A program made the translations under genes and the position numbers. Shown in pieces: positions 6,996-13,757 of a stretch of 14,570 bases of DNA. The first letter of the stretch is position 1. Every line of letters begins with the position of its first letter. The DNA is from an uncultured Coriobacteriaceae bacterium (lineage in GTDB: Bacteria > Actinomycetota > Coriobacteriia > Coriobacteriales > Eggerthellaceae), in the NCBI GenBank assembly GCA_900539675.1, contig UQDJ01000040.1, positions 1 to 14,570 of the forward strand, given 5' to 3'. The notes under the pieces are model-generated. The model had not been told where the DNA came from. It made no database searches and worked only from the letters and a program-made list of their open reading frames with translations.

Positions 6996-8282
6996 ATGTC
7001 CGATTTTGACGCGATTGTCGTGGGTGCTGGCTGCGCTGGTTCTGTAGCTGCTTATACCCTCGCGTCCGCTGGCAAGTCGGTTCTTGTTGTCGAGCGTGGT
7101 AATTACGCCGGCGCTAAGAACATGACGGGCGGTCGTATTTACACGCATTCGCTTGCTAAGGTATTTCCGAATTATGAGGAAGCACCTTTGCAGCGCAAGG
7201 TTGCTCATGAGCGTATTTCGCTTATGTCTCCTGACTCCAACTTCACGATTGATTACACCGCACGTGAACTGGAAAAGGCTGGTCAGGAATCCTATACCGT
7301 TCTTCGTGGCCCCTTCGACCAGTGGCTTGCTGAGCAGGCAGAAAACGCTGGTGCTGAATTTATTTATGGCATTGCTGTAGAAGACCTCATTATTGAAGAC
7401 GGCAAGGTAAAGGGTATTAACGCTTTCGGCGACGAAATTACTTCTGATATTGTAATTCTTGCCGACGGTGTAAATTCTCTGCTTACTTCTAAGGCAGGCC
7501 TTTCTAAGAAGGCTCCTTCTATTCATCAGGTAGCTGTTGGCGCAAAGGAAACCATCGAACTTCCTTCCGATGTTATTGAATCTCGTTTCCTGTGCAATCC
7601 TGGCGAAGGCGCATCCTGGCTGTTTGCTGGTGACTGCTCTAACGGCATTATTGGTGGCGCATTCGTTTATGCTAACAAGGAATCCGTTTCCCTTGGCATT
7701 GTTGCTACCATGTCTGAAGTATTAAAGCAGGATATCCCGGTATATCAGATGCTTGAAAACTTCAAGAATCGTCCGGAAATCAAGCCTTTGATTGCTGGCG
7801 GTAAAACTGTTGAGTATTCTGGCCACGTTGTTCCTGAAGGTGGCTTGAAGATGATGCCAGAAATCATCGGCGACGGTGTTCTTGTTGCTGGCGATGCGGC
7901 TATGATGTGCATGAACTTGGGCTACACCGTTCGCGGTATGGACTTGGCTGTAGCTTCTGGCGAAATTGCTGCTAAGGCTGCAATTAAGGCTCTTGATGCA
8001 GGTGACACCTCTAAGGCTGGCCTGTCTTGCTACAAGACCATGTTGGATGATTCCTTCATTATGCGCGATATGAAGATGTACGAAGATGCTCCTGAATTCT
8101 TGGAGAACTGCCCTGGCATGTTCCGCGGTTATCCTGAAATGATCCGCGACATCATGACTCCGCTCTTCAAGGTTGACGGTCAACCTCGCAAGCATGTAAT
8201 GAAGATCGCTCTGCCTGAAGTTAAGAAGCAGGGTCTGTTCAAGCTTGGTAAGGTTGCTATGAAGGGTGTGAAGGCTCTATGA
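6996..8282 (+). CDS. fixC: FixC, FAD-dependent ETF:quinone oxidoreductase-like protein
   Basis: A 428-residue flavoprotein related to ETF-ubiquinone oxidoreductase. It has a Rossmann FAD site VVGAGCAGSVAAYTLASAGK (8-27) followed by VLVVERG (29-35), AGAKNMTGGRIYTHSL (38-53), an ADGVNS motif (156-161), and the second FAD motif GDGVLVAGDAA (292-302) before MNLGYTVRGMDLA (306-318). Order and spacing match E. coli FixC. AAAGGA (6985-6990) lies 5 nt before the ATG. With FixX it should couple the FixAB flavoprotein to quinone or to low-potential carriers; FixABCX complexes in diazotrophs bifurcate electrons from NADH. The stop overlaps the fixX start (ATGA). An intrinsic terminator separates it from fixB. 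No membrane helix is obvious. Confidence 0.95.
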   Translation: MSDFDAIVVGAGCAGSVAAYTLASAGKSVLVVERGNYAGAKNMTGGRIYTHSLAKVFPNYEEAPLQRKVAHERISLMSPDSNFTIDYTARELEKAGQESYTVLRGPFDQWLAEQAENAGAEFIYGIAVEDLIIEDGKVKGINAFGDEITSDIVILADGVNSLLTSKAGLSKKAPSIHQVAVGAKETIELPSDVIESRFLCNPGEGASWLFAGDCSNGIIGGAFVYANKESVSLGIVATMSEVLKQDIPVYQMLENFKNRPEIKPLIAGGKTVEYSGHVVPEGGLKMMPEIIGDGVLVAGDAAMMCMNLGYTVRGMDLAVASGEIAAKAAIKALDAGDTSKAGLSCYKTMLDDSFIMRDMKMYEDAPEFLENCPGMFRGYPEMIRDIMTPLFKVDGQPRKHVMKIALPEVKKQGLFKLGKVAMKGVKAL

Positions 8283-8578
8283 TCGATATTACCGTTAATG
8301 TTGATGAGAAGCTTTCTCTCAACAAATTCAATGTTGACGAAGAAAATGCTCACATCAAGCTGAAGGAAGGCGTTAAGGCTTCCGATCCTGAATTCCAGAA
8401 GCTCGTTATGTGCTGCCCAGCTGCTTTATATAAGATGCCAGCTGAAGGTGACGAGCCAATCTTTGACTATGCTGGTTGCCTCGAATGCGGTACCTGCCGT
8501 ATGCTTTGTGGCGAAACCATTTTGGAGAAGTGGGAGTATCCTCAGCCTACTATGGGCGTAGAATACCGCTTTGGCTAA
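8279..8578 (+). CDS. fixX: FixX, ferredoxin-like 4Fe-4S protein
   Basis: A 99-residue ferredoxin-like partner of FixC, overlapping its stop by 4 nt (ATGA), which suggests translational coupling. Cysteines lie at 45, 46, 67, 70, 73 and 77. CPAAL (46-50) and DYAGCLECGTCRMLCGE (63-79) match FixX and the C-terminal Fe-S domain of ETF-quinone oxidoreductase, where the first Cys plus CxxCxxC bind one 4Fe-4S cluster. Cys77 completes a CxxCxxCxxxC pattern and, as I recall, is absent from E. coli FixX. The end WEYPQPTMGVEYRFG is typical. It closes the cluster; a terminator follows at 8642. Confidence 0.95.
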   Translation: MIDITVNVDEKLSLNKFNVDEENAHIKLKEGVKASDPEFQKLVMCCPAALYKMPAEGDEPIFDYAGCLECGTCRMLCGETILEKWEYPQPTMGVEYRFG

Positions 8579-8619
8579 GATTGTCGCTGTTGAAAGACAG
8601 TAAGTTTGCATAGATCAAT

Positions 8620-8640
8620 TTTTAGCGTATACAGCTAAAA
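8620..8640 (+). other. Small hairpin after fixX
   Basis: TTTTAGC (8620-8626) / GCTAAAA (8634-8640), 7-nt loop. It directly precedes the main terminator and may help protect or end the transcript. Confidence 0.4.
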
Positions 8641-8641
8641 C

Positions 8642-8670
8642 AAAACCCGCATCAACGATGCGGGTTTTTT
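8642..8670 (+). terminator. Intrinsic terminator of the fixCX transcript
   Basis: AAAACCCGCATC (8642-8653), AAC loop, GATGCGGGTTTT (8657-8668), with a T6 run at 8665-8670 and further pyrimidines. The 12-bp stem is perfect. The A tract on the left arm means it could also act on the minus strand. Confidence 0.9.
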
Positions 8671-8912
8671 CTTTCTTTTCATCAAAATTTTCTACTATAG
8701 CAGGAACCCGATCCTAATGCGAATGAAGACCAGAAGAACCTATAAGCGCAGATTATCAAATGCAATAATATGAACTATCAATCATTACGTAAAAAGAGGG
8801 ATTTTGCAAAATATATACGAACAGCGTATGAATGCATAAATTATCCCTGTACAGCAGAAATAACATATCTGTACAAGTTATAAGACGCCCAAATTATTAT
8901 TCTCCCTAGTTA

Positions 8913-8940
8913 TTGGATTATTACTAATTTTGTCTATAAC
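8913..8940 (+). promoter_or_regulatory. Promoter of the first MFS transporter
   Basis: TTGGAT (8913-8918), a 16-bp gap, TATAAC (8935-8940). The same elements, including the following RTGTTCA, recur before the second MFS gene, and such conservation in otherwise diverged upstream DNA supports function. The sequence from 8912 to 8928 is a degraded version of the 17-bp palindrome at the second promoter. Confidence 0.55.
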
Positions 8941-8955
8941 ATGTTCACATGGCTT

Positions 8956-9002
8956 ACAGAAACTCCATATCTGCACTGAGAGGGAGCAGAGAGGGTTTCT
9001 GT
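8956..9002 (+). promoter_or_regulatory. Structured 5' leader of the first MFS gene
   Basis: Outer stem ACAGAAAC (8956-8963) / GTTTCTGT (8995-9002) encloses an inner stem TCTGC (8970-8974) / GCAGA (8986-8990). The right arm is followed by TTTTC. It could be a weak attenuator or a stability element. The second MFS gene has a shorter leader without it. Confidence 0.4.
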
Positions 9003-9042
9003 TTTCGCACGACATATTCACTATTCAGGAAAGGGGAATATA

Positions 9043-10350
9043 GTGAGTGCAGCAAAACAGGCTTCGAAGTACTTGTTTGCTATCGCAACCGTGTACATGT
9101 GTTATTTGACGCATGGCGTGCAGGCAATTATCTTCAGCCAAAACCAAGTCAATTTCTACACTCAGTGGGGATTTACTGATGCAGCTGCAGGTGCTGCCGC
9201 CGTTTCGATGGCAATCACCTGGGTTGGCGTGGGTAAATTCGTCAGCGTATGGATTGGCGGCGAAATTTCCGACCGCGTTGGCCGTAAGATTATGGCTGTT
9301 GGCGGCGGTATTCTTTACATTATTTCGTTTGCCATCATGCTGGTTACTGACAATGCAACGGTTGCCTGCGTAGCTGGTTTTGTTTCCGGCGTTGCAACTT
9401 CTGGCTTCTGGGATGGCTCGCTCTACCCGGCGGTCGCTGAAGCTAATCCGAAATACTCAGCTTCTACGACGATTGGTATTAAGCTGGTTATTTCGATTTC
9501 CGGTATTGTTTATCCGCTCTTAGCTGCTATCAACAGCGGTGAATCTTGGCATATCAACATCATTATTCCAATCGTGATGTCTGTAGTTGCTACGATCATG
9601 GCAATTTTCACGCCGTTTATCTACGACGACGAGCGCAAGATGCAGGCTGCACCCACCGATGAAGGTGCTGCTCATAATAAGGCCGAAGCTGAAATCCAGG
9701 CAGCAAAGGATGCAATGCTGGTAAAGCCTTCTGCGTTGACTCAGTTCGTAACGCTGTTCTTCGGCTTCGTAATTATGTTCATCATGTACGGTGCTCAGCA
9801 GTACACCAAGCAGTTCGGCATCACCAACCTTGGTCTTGATGCCACCGCAGCAGCTGGTTTGACCTCTATTTACACGGTTGGTTCAGTAGTTGCTGTTCTG
9901 TTCTGGGCTTGGATGATGGGTAAGTTGCGCTGGACGCCGATCAAGGTAATCTTCATCGACTCCATTCTGGCTGCAGTTGCTCTGGCATTGGTAATCATTG
10001 CTCTGCCGTTGAACCTTGGTGCAGGCGTTGTATACGTTGCTATCGCGGTTCTGGGCTTCTCCGCTGCAGGCGGTATGCTTCAGACTGGCGTTTCCCTGCG
10101 TCAGATGATGTGCCCAGGTCCTCGTGGCCGTAATGTAGGTATGTATTACACCTTCATGGGCTTTGCTTCCGTATTCCTGCCCTTCGTAGTTGGCAGCATG
10201 ACCACTTCTGTGGGTGAAGCAAGTGCTGTATGGATCATGATGATCCTGCTGCTCGTTGCAGCATGCGTATCTATTTTGATGTCGCTGATCGTATTTGCTT
10301 CTTACAAGAAGCAGTTCGGTTATAGCGGTCTTCAGAAGATGCGCGACTAA
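9043..10350 (+). CDS. MFS transporter, first of a tandem pair
   Basis: A 435-residue inner-membrane carrier of the major facilitator superfamily, with about 12 hydrophobic segments. The loop after the second segment has the MFS motif GGEISDRVGRK (72-82). Conserved stretches include GVQAIIFSQNQVNFYTQWG (25-43), TSGFWDGSLYPAVAEANP and, in the second half, MYGAQQYTKQFGITNLGLD and MCPGPRGRN. A charged cytoplasmic loop with DDERK separates the halves (about 194-230). The GTG start at 9043 has AGGAAAGGGG at 9028-9036. Roughly four in five residues are identical by eye to the protein at 11031. The substrate is unknown; its position beside caiA-fixABCX suggests a substrate or product of CoA-linked reduction, such as an unsaturated carboxylate or betaine, but no residue proves this. 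Confidence 0.9.
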   Translation: MSAAKQASKYLFAIATVYMCYLTHGVQAIIFSQNQVNFYTQWGFTDAAAGAAAVSMAITWVGVGKFVSVWIGGEISDRVGRKIMAVGGGILYIISFAIMLVTDNATVACVAGFVSGVATSGFWDGSLYPAVAEANPKYSASTTIGIKLVISISGIVYPLLAAINSGESWHINIIIPIVMSVVATIMAIFTPFIYDDERKMQAAPTDEGAAHNKAEAEIQAAKDAMLVKPSALTQFVTLFFGFVIMFIMYGAQQYTKQFGITNLGLDATAAAGLTSIYTVGSVVAVLFWAWMMGKLRWTPIKVIFIDSILAAVALALVIIALPLNLGAGVVYVAIAVLGFSAAGGMLQTGVSLRQMMCPGPRGRNVGMYYTFMGFASVFLPFVVGSMTTSVGEASAVWIMMILLLVAACVSILMSLIVFASYKKQFGYSGLQKMRD

Positions 10351-10500
10351 CGTTCTCTTTCATTGCTCAAAAAGGAGCATCCAAAACAGGGTGTACCTCA
10401 AAAGCGCTATAGTGAATGAGACTTCAATCTCTTTGTGAGTGGCGCGAAGTGAAACTGTCCGCATAGTTCCTTATTTCTTCGCGTTTGAAATTGACTGACG

Positions 10501-10550
10501 CCCCGGCGTAGGTGAGCCGAAACAAGGTTCGCCGGCCGGGGTGTTTTTTT
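10501..10550 (+). terminator. Intrinsic terminator of the first MFS gene
   Basis: CCCCGGC (10501-10507) pairs with GCCGGGG (10535-10541). Inside, GGTGAGCC (10511-10518) pairs with GGTTCGCC (10526-10533) using two G-U pairs. A T7 run follows at 10544-10550. It lies about 150 bp after the stop at 10350. Confidence 0.85.
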
Positions 10551-10583
10551 GTTTATGAAAATGAACTGTCTCTGGGGACTTGT

Positions 10584-10685
10584 TGTCCAAGGCGATGAAT
10601 TATCTAAGGTGATAAATTGCTCAAGGTGATGAATTGCCCAAGGCGATGAATTACCCAAGGTGATAAGTTGTCCAAGGTGATAAGT
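10584..10685. repeat. Six tandem 17-bp units between the MFS genes
   Basis: Exact 17-bp periodicity over 102 bp. Units are TGTCCAAGGCGATGAAT, TATCTAAGGTGATAAAT, TGCTCAAGGTGATGAAT, TGCCCAAGGCGATGAAT, TACCCAAGGTGATAAGT and TGTCCAAGGTGATAAGT. Every difference among them is a transition (A/G or C/T). The period is not a multiple of three, so a coding repeat is unlikely even though the minus strand is open here. Confidence 0.95.
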
Positions 10686-10689
10686 TGAG

Positions 10690-10713
10690 CACGTTAGAGA
10701 ATTCTCTAACGTG
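10690..10713. promoter_or_regulatory. Perfect 24-bp palindrome
   Basis: CACGTTAGAGAA (10690-10701) is followed at once by its reverse complement TTCTCTAACGTG (10702-10713). With no loop and no T tract it is a poor terminator but a good form for a dimeric protein site. It begins 4 bp after the 17-bp repeats and about 240 bp before the second MFS promoter. Confidence 0.7.
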
Positions 10714-10817
10714 ATGAACGTACTCATGACAAGATTCGACTTAATTTGAACAAACTGTGTCGGTGGGGATAGATTTAATTGTTATGAAACAGAAAAATCC
10801 ACTCTGTGGAAGATATC

Positions 10818-10856
10818 AATCGTTAGACTCATGCTGTAAATAGTGCTTTAACGATT
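10818..10856. promoter_or_regulatory. 8-bp inverted repeat upstream of the second MFS promoter
   Basis: AATCGTTA (10818-10825) and TAACGATT (10849-10856) are perfect inverted arms whose centres are 31 bp apart, close to three helical turns. Paired sites of this kind can bind a dimer or tetramer. Function is inferred only. Confidence 0.3.
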
Positions 10857-10950
10857 AACAATTGCTATAAATTATATATAAAAGATAACCACATTTAAAA
10901 AATCTATATACAACAATTATTGAAAACGTTCCTCTTGATAAATGGTGCTT

Positions 10951-10981
10951 ATTGGAATCATTCCAATTCAAGTTCTATAAC
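10951..10981 (+). promoter_or_regulatory. Promoter of the second MFS gene with a perfect 17-bp operator-like palindrome
   Basis: TTGGAA (10952-10957), an 18-bp gap, and TATAAC (10976-10981), then GTGTTCA. The palindrome ATTGGAATCATTCCAAT (10951-10967) covers the -35 box and includes a T-N11-A core. The match to the promoter at 8913-8940, apart from a 2-bp difference in length, supports it. The leader to the GTG is about 45 nt. Confidence 0.6.
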
Positions 10982-11030
10982 GTGTTCATTGCAGAAAGAA
11001 AAAAACTATAGGAGAGAGGAGCGAAGGGTA

Positions 11031-12353
11031 GTGAGCTCTATTGTTAAACAGCCGCCTGCCAAGTATCTGTTTGCAATCGCCACGGTGTATATGTGCTATT
11101 TCACCCAGGGCGTTCAGGCTATTATCTTTAGTCAGAACCAGGTGAACTTCTATACCCAGTGGGGTTATACCGATGCAACCGCAGGTGCGGCAGCGGTATC
11201 TATGGCTATTACCTGGGTCGGTGTAGGCAAGTTCATCAGTGTTTGGATCGGTGGTGAAATTTCCGACCGTATTGGTCGTAAAAAGATGGTTGTAGCAGGT
11301 GGTATTTGCTACATCATCGCGTTCATCATCATGTTAACAACCGATAGTATGGTTGTTGCATGTGTGGCTGGTTTCCTTACCGGTCTTGGCACTTCGGGCT
11401 TTTGGGATGGCTCTTGTTACCCGGCGGTAGCAGAAGCAAGTCCACGTTATGCAGCATCAACGACGATCGGTATTAAGCTGGTTATTTCTGTAGCTGGCAT
11501 TATTTACCCAATCATTGCTGCTATTAACAGTGGCGATTCTTGGCATATCAATATTTGGATTCCTATTGTGATGTCTATCATTGCAACCATTATGGCTATC
11601 TTTACGCCGTTCATTTATGATGACGAGCGCAAACAGTCTGCAGGCAAGGAAGATGGCGAGGCCAAGAATAAGGCTGAAGCAGAAATCCAGGCAGCCAAAG
11701 ACGCTATGCTTGAAAAGCCTTCCGGTTTGACTCAGTTTGTAACGTTGTTCTTTGGCTTCATCATCATGTTCATCATGTATGGCGCTCAGCAGTATTCAAA
11801 GCAGTTCGGTATCACAAACTTAGGCCTTGATCCTACGGCTGCTGCAGGGTTGACTTCAATTTATACGGTTGGCTCTGTTGTGGCAGTTTTGTTCTGGGCA
11901 TTCCTGATGGGCAAGTTGCGCTGGACGCCGATCAAGGTAATCTTCATCGACTCTATCATGGCAACATTTGCCCTCGTATTGGTGTTGGCGGCATTGCCTT
12001 TTAACTTGGGCGCTGGCGTTGTATATGTTGCAGTTGCCATCTTGGGCTTCTCTGCCGCAGGTGGCATGCTTCAGACGGGTGTTTCTCTGCGTCAGGTGAT
12101 GTGCCCAGGTCCTCGTGGTCGTAACTTGGGAATGTATTACACCTTCATGGGCTTTGCATCAGTCTTTTTGCCATTCATGGTAAGTGGTATGACCACCTCT
12201 GTTGGTGAAGGTAGTGCAGTATGGATCATGATGGTTTTGCTGCTGGTTGCTTCTGCACTTTCTATCGTGATGTCCTTGGTTATCATGAGGGCTTACAAGC
12301 GTCAGTTTGGTGTAAGCTCCATGAAGCGTATGCCTGATAACGTGAACGCATAA
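11031..12353 (+). CDS. MFS transporter, second of a tandem pair
   Basis: A 440-residue MFS carrier starting at the GTG at 11031, which aligns with the GTG of its paralogue (both begin with a short Ser-rich/Lys-Gln tail before KYLFAIATVYMCY). GAAGGG (11023-11028) and GAGGAG upstream act as ribosome site. It has about 12 membrane segments, GGEISDRIGRK after the second, a charged central loop (DDERKQSAGKEDGEAKNKAE) and MCPGPRGRN in the second half. Differences from the paralogue concentrate in the central loop, some membrane positions (for example LTH versus FTQ in the first segment) and the C-terminus. The pair is a tandem duplication with separate promoters and terminators, so the copies can be expressed under different conditions. 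The substrate is unknown. Confidence 0.9.
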   Translation: MSSIVKQPPAKYLFAIATVYMCYFTQGVQAIIFSQNQVNFYTQWGYTDATAGAAAVSMAITWVGVGKFISVWIGGEISDRIGRKKMVVAGGICYIIAFIIMLTTDSMVVACVAGFLTGLGTSGFWDGSCYPAVAEASPRYAASTTIGIKLVISVAGIIYPIIAAINSGDSWHINIWIPIVMSIIATIMAIFTPFIYDDERKQSAGKEDGEAKNKAEAEIQAAKDAMLEKPSGLTQFVTLFFGFIIMFIMYGAQQYSKQFGITNLGLDPTAAAGLTSIYTVGSVVAVLFWAFLMGKLRWTPIKVIFIDSIMATFALVLVLAALPFNLGAGVVYVAVAILGFSAAGGMLQTGVSLRQVMCPGPRGRNLGMYYTFMGFASVFLPFMVSGMTTSVGEGSAVWIMMVLLLVASALSIVMSLVIMRAYKRQFGVSSMKRMPDNVNA

Positions 12354-12412
12354 CTCACGAAGACCCTACAACCTAACGGTGTAGTAGCGCGGAGCTATAA
12401 ACTTCGTGCTTA

Positions 12413-12460
12413 AAAAAGCCTCGTGCTGGGTAGTTTATCTACAAGCGCGAGGCTTTTTCT
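12413..12460 (+). terminator. Intrinsic terminator of the second MFS gene
   Basis: AAAAAGCCTCGTGC (12413-12426) pairs with GCGCGAGGCTTTTT (12445-12458) with one G-U pair. A small inner GTAG/CTAC stem closes the loop. The T tract is part of the right arm. A weaker CTACA/TGTAG hairpin precedes it near 12366-12384. Confidence 0.9.
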
Positions 12461-12552
12461 ATACCGTGATATTGAATGATGTTCATAGAAAACTGCTATA
12501 TATTGAACGAATGTTGATAAATGGAGTAGAAACCTCCAATAAAAGTAAAGGC

Positions 12553-12596
12553 AATGCCCATGAATCACGGATAATCTATCGGCATTACGTTATAAT
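12553..12596 (+). promoter_or_regulatory. Promoter region of the second LysR gene with inverted arms
   Basis: TATAAT (12591-12596) is a perfect -10 box, about 36 nt before the ATG at 12633. No good -35 box is seen. AATGCC (12553-12558) and GGCATT (12581-12586) are inverted arms, and CGGATA/TATCGG (12568-12582) form an imperfect dyad over the -35 region, as expected for LysR autoregulation or an activator-dependent promoter. Confidence 0.45.
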
Positions 12597-12632
12597 TCGT
12601 TTGTATTGAATCATCTCAGAGGTGCAGAACGA

Positions 12633-13562
12633 ATGAATCTTTCTCAGCTGTATTATTTTCGCAAGTTAGCCGAATTGCAGCATTATACCCGTGCTGCTAA
12701 AGAGCTTTTTATTACTCAGCCCACGCTTTCCGGATCTATTTCTTCCCTCGAACAGGAGCTGGGTGTTTCCTTGTTCCAAAAAGCGGGTCGCAATGTTGAG
12801 CTGACCAAGTACGGATCCGAATTCTTGGAATACGTTAATGCGGCACTTGAACAGTTGGACAAGGGCATTGCTATTATGAAGGGCTACTCAGGTGAAGGTG
12901 ACGGTGGCACTATCGATTTAGGGTGCATTATTACCTTACAGTCCGATTTTCTTCCGCGTTTGCTCCAGGATTATGTTGCTGCAAGTGATCATGAAACAGT
13001 TTTTGATATTAACCAGAAACCCTCTCAGGAATTGATTGCTGGTGTGATTGAGGGTAAGCATGATATTGCATTTTGTGCCTGTGAAGGAAATGAGACGGGC
13101 ATAGAGAAGATTCCGGTTGCAGAGCAGCTGCTTGTGGTGTCCATGAGCCCGTCATCTCCTTTAGCTTCAAAGCCATTTTTGACCCCTGCTGATTTGGAGG
13201 GGCAAAAGCTCATTTCATACCGTGAAGAAGTGCCACTGGGGGCTTCTGTTAAGCGTTTGTTGGATAGCTACGACGTTACTGATGTCCGCTATTCCTATGA
13301 GGACGAATCAATTCTGGCTGGTTTGGCTGCAACTGGCGTGGGCTATGCCGTTATGCTTGACACGTTCTTCCCGCACACTATTGACGACATTGTTATTAAG
13401 CCTTTGTTTAATAATGCAGAAGAGCAGCGTCGTTTCTCTCATATGGTCTATTTGATTTACAGCGACAAGAATTATCGCCCCTATTGCGTCGATCATTTCA
13501 TTGATTATGTTCGCGAGCATAAGCTTGATCTAACGGCTACTGATCATATTTATATCGATTAG
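12633..13562 (+). CDS. LysR-family transcriptional regulator beside the MFS genes
   Basis: A 309-residue regulator. The winged helix-turn-helix is at about 2-60: MNLSQLYYFRKLAELQHYTR, then AAKELFITQPTLSGSISSLE, QELGVSLFQK and a wing ending in LTKYG. The effector-binding domain follows (about 90-295). The ATG at 12633 has AGAGGTG 8 nt upstream and gives the standard LysR start; a TTG at 12606 would add nine residues with no homology. The gene follows the second MFS on the same strand but after a strong terminator, so it is its own unit. It is the closest regulator to the caiA-fix-MFS block and a plausible sensor of the substrate, which is inference. The 17-bp palindrome at 10951 and the dyad at 2928 are candidate targets. 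Confidence 0.92.
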   Translation: MNLSQLYYFRKLAELQHYTRAAKELFITQPTLSGSISSLEQELGVSLFQKAGRNVELTKYGSEFLEYVNAALEQLDKGIAIMKGYSGEGDGGTIDLGCIITLQSDFLPRLLQDYVAASDHETVFDINQKPSQELIAGVIEGKHDIAFCACEGNETGIEKIPVAEQLLVVSMSPSSPLASKPFLTPADLEGQKLISYREEVPLGASVKRLLDSYDVTDVRYSYEDESILAGLAATGVGYAVMLDTFFPHTIDDIVIKPLFNNAEEQRRFSHMVYLIYSDKNYRPYCVDHFIDYVREHKLDLTATDHIYID

Positions 13563-13603
13563 GGATAGGATATATCGCGTGACGCTGGTGCCGCTTGATG
13601 CTG

Positions 13604-13683
13604 ATATCACTTGGTGCCGATGTCACTTGGCATCAATTTCAACTGGCGCCCATGTCACTTGGCATCAATTTCAACTGGTGCCG
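13604..13683. repeat. Five tandem 16-bp units after the second LysR gene
   Basis: Units are ATATCACTTGGTGCCG, ATGTCACTTGGCATCA, ATTTCAACTGGCGCCC, ATGTCACTTGGCATCA and ATTTCAACTGGTGCCG. The last four also form a nearly exact 32-bp doublet (13620-13651 and 13652-13683). A further diverged unit may precede at about 13577-13594. No spacers, so not CRISPR. Confidence 0.9.
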
Positions 13684-13713
13684 CGGTTGCTGAGGTGACA
13701 TACCATTTGCTTT

Positions 13714-13735
13714 AAAGGGACCTTCGGGTCCCTTT
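13714..13735 (+). terminator. Terminator-like hairpin after the second LysR gene
   Basis: AAAGGGACC (13714-13722), TTCG tetraloop, GGTCCCTTT (13727-13735). The C(UUCG)G closing is very stable. The T tract is only three bases, so termination may be partial. It lies beyond the 16-bp repeats, about 150 bp after the stop. Confidence 0.65.
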
Positions 13736-13757
13736 GCTATTCAAGGTATAGGATTGA

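Larger units (their letters stand above)
8671..9042. other. AT-rich spacer upstream of the first MFS gene
   Basis: About 370 bp with no supported gene. The first 240 bp show nothing I can name. The last part holds the promoter (8913-8940) and a structured leader (8956-9002) described separately. Confidence 0.6.
10351..11030. other. Spacer between the two MFS genes
   Basis: About 680 bp with no supported gene. In order it holds the first gene's terminator, a 6 x 17-bp tandem repeat, a perfect 24-bp palindrome, an AT-rich stretch with an 8-bp inverted repeat, and the promoter of the second gene; each is listed separately. An upstream in-frame TTG at 10920 would extend the second MFS by 37 residues but lies before its promoter. 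Confidence 0.6.

Noticed and set aside
8949..9179. Possible leader peptide or small gene overlapping the start of the first MFS gene
   Set aside because: The ATG at 8949 has no ribosome site, and the frame overlaps the MFS coding region without any motif.
10407..10727. 106-codon minus-strand frame with an apparent repeat protein
   Set aside because: It is created by the 17-bp tandem repeat and the terminator; the period is not a multiple of three and no ribosome site is seen.
10920..11030. 37-residue N-terminal extension of the second MFS protein
   Set aside because: The TTG at 10920 lies upstream of the promoter, and the paralogue starts at the GTG matching 11031.
12406..12609. 67-codon plus-strand frame after the second MFS gene
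   Set aside because: It runs through the intrinsic terminator at 12413-12460 and the LysR promoter region, with no recognisable protein features.
13620..13683. CRISPR-like direct repeat of 32 bp
   Set aside because: The two copies are directly adjacent with no spacers and break down into 16-bp units; no cas gene is present.
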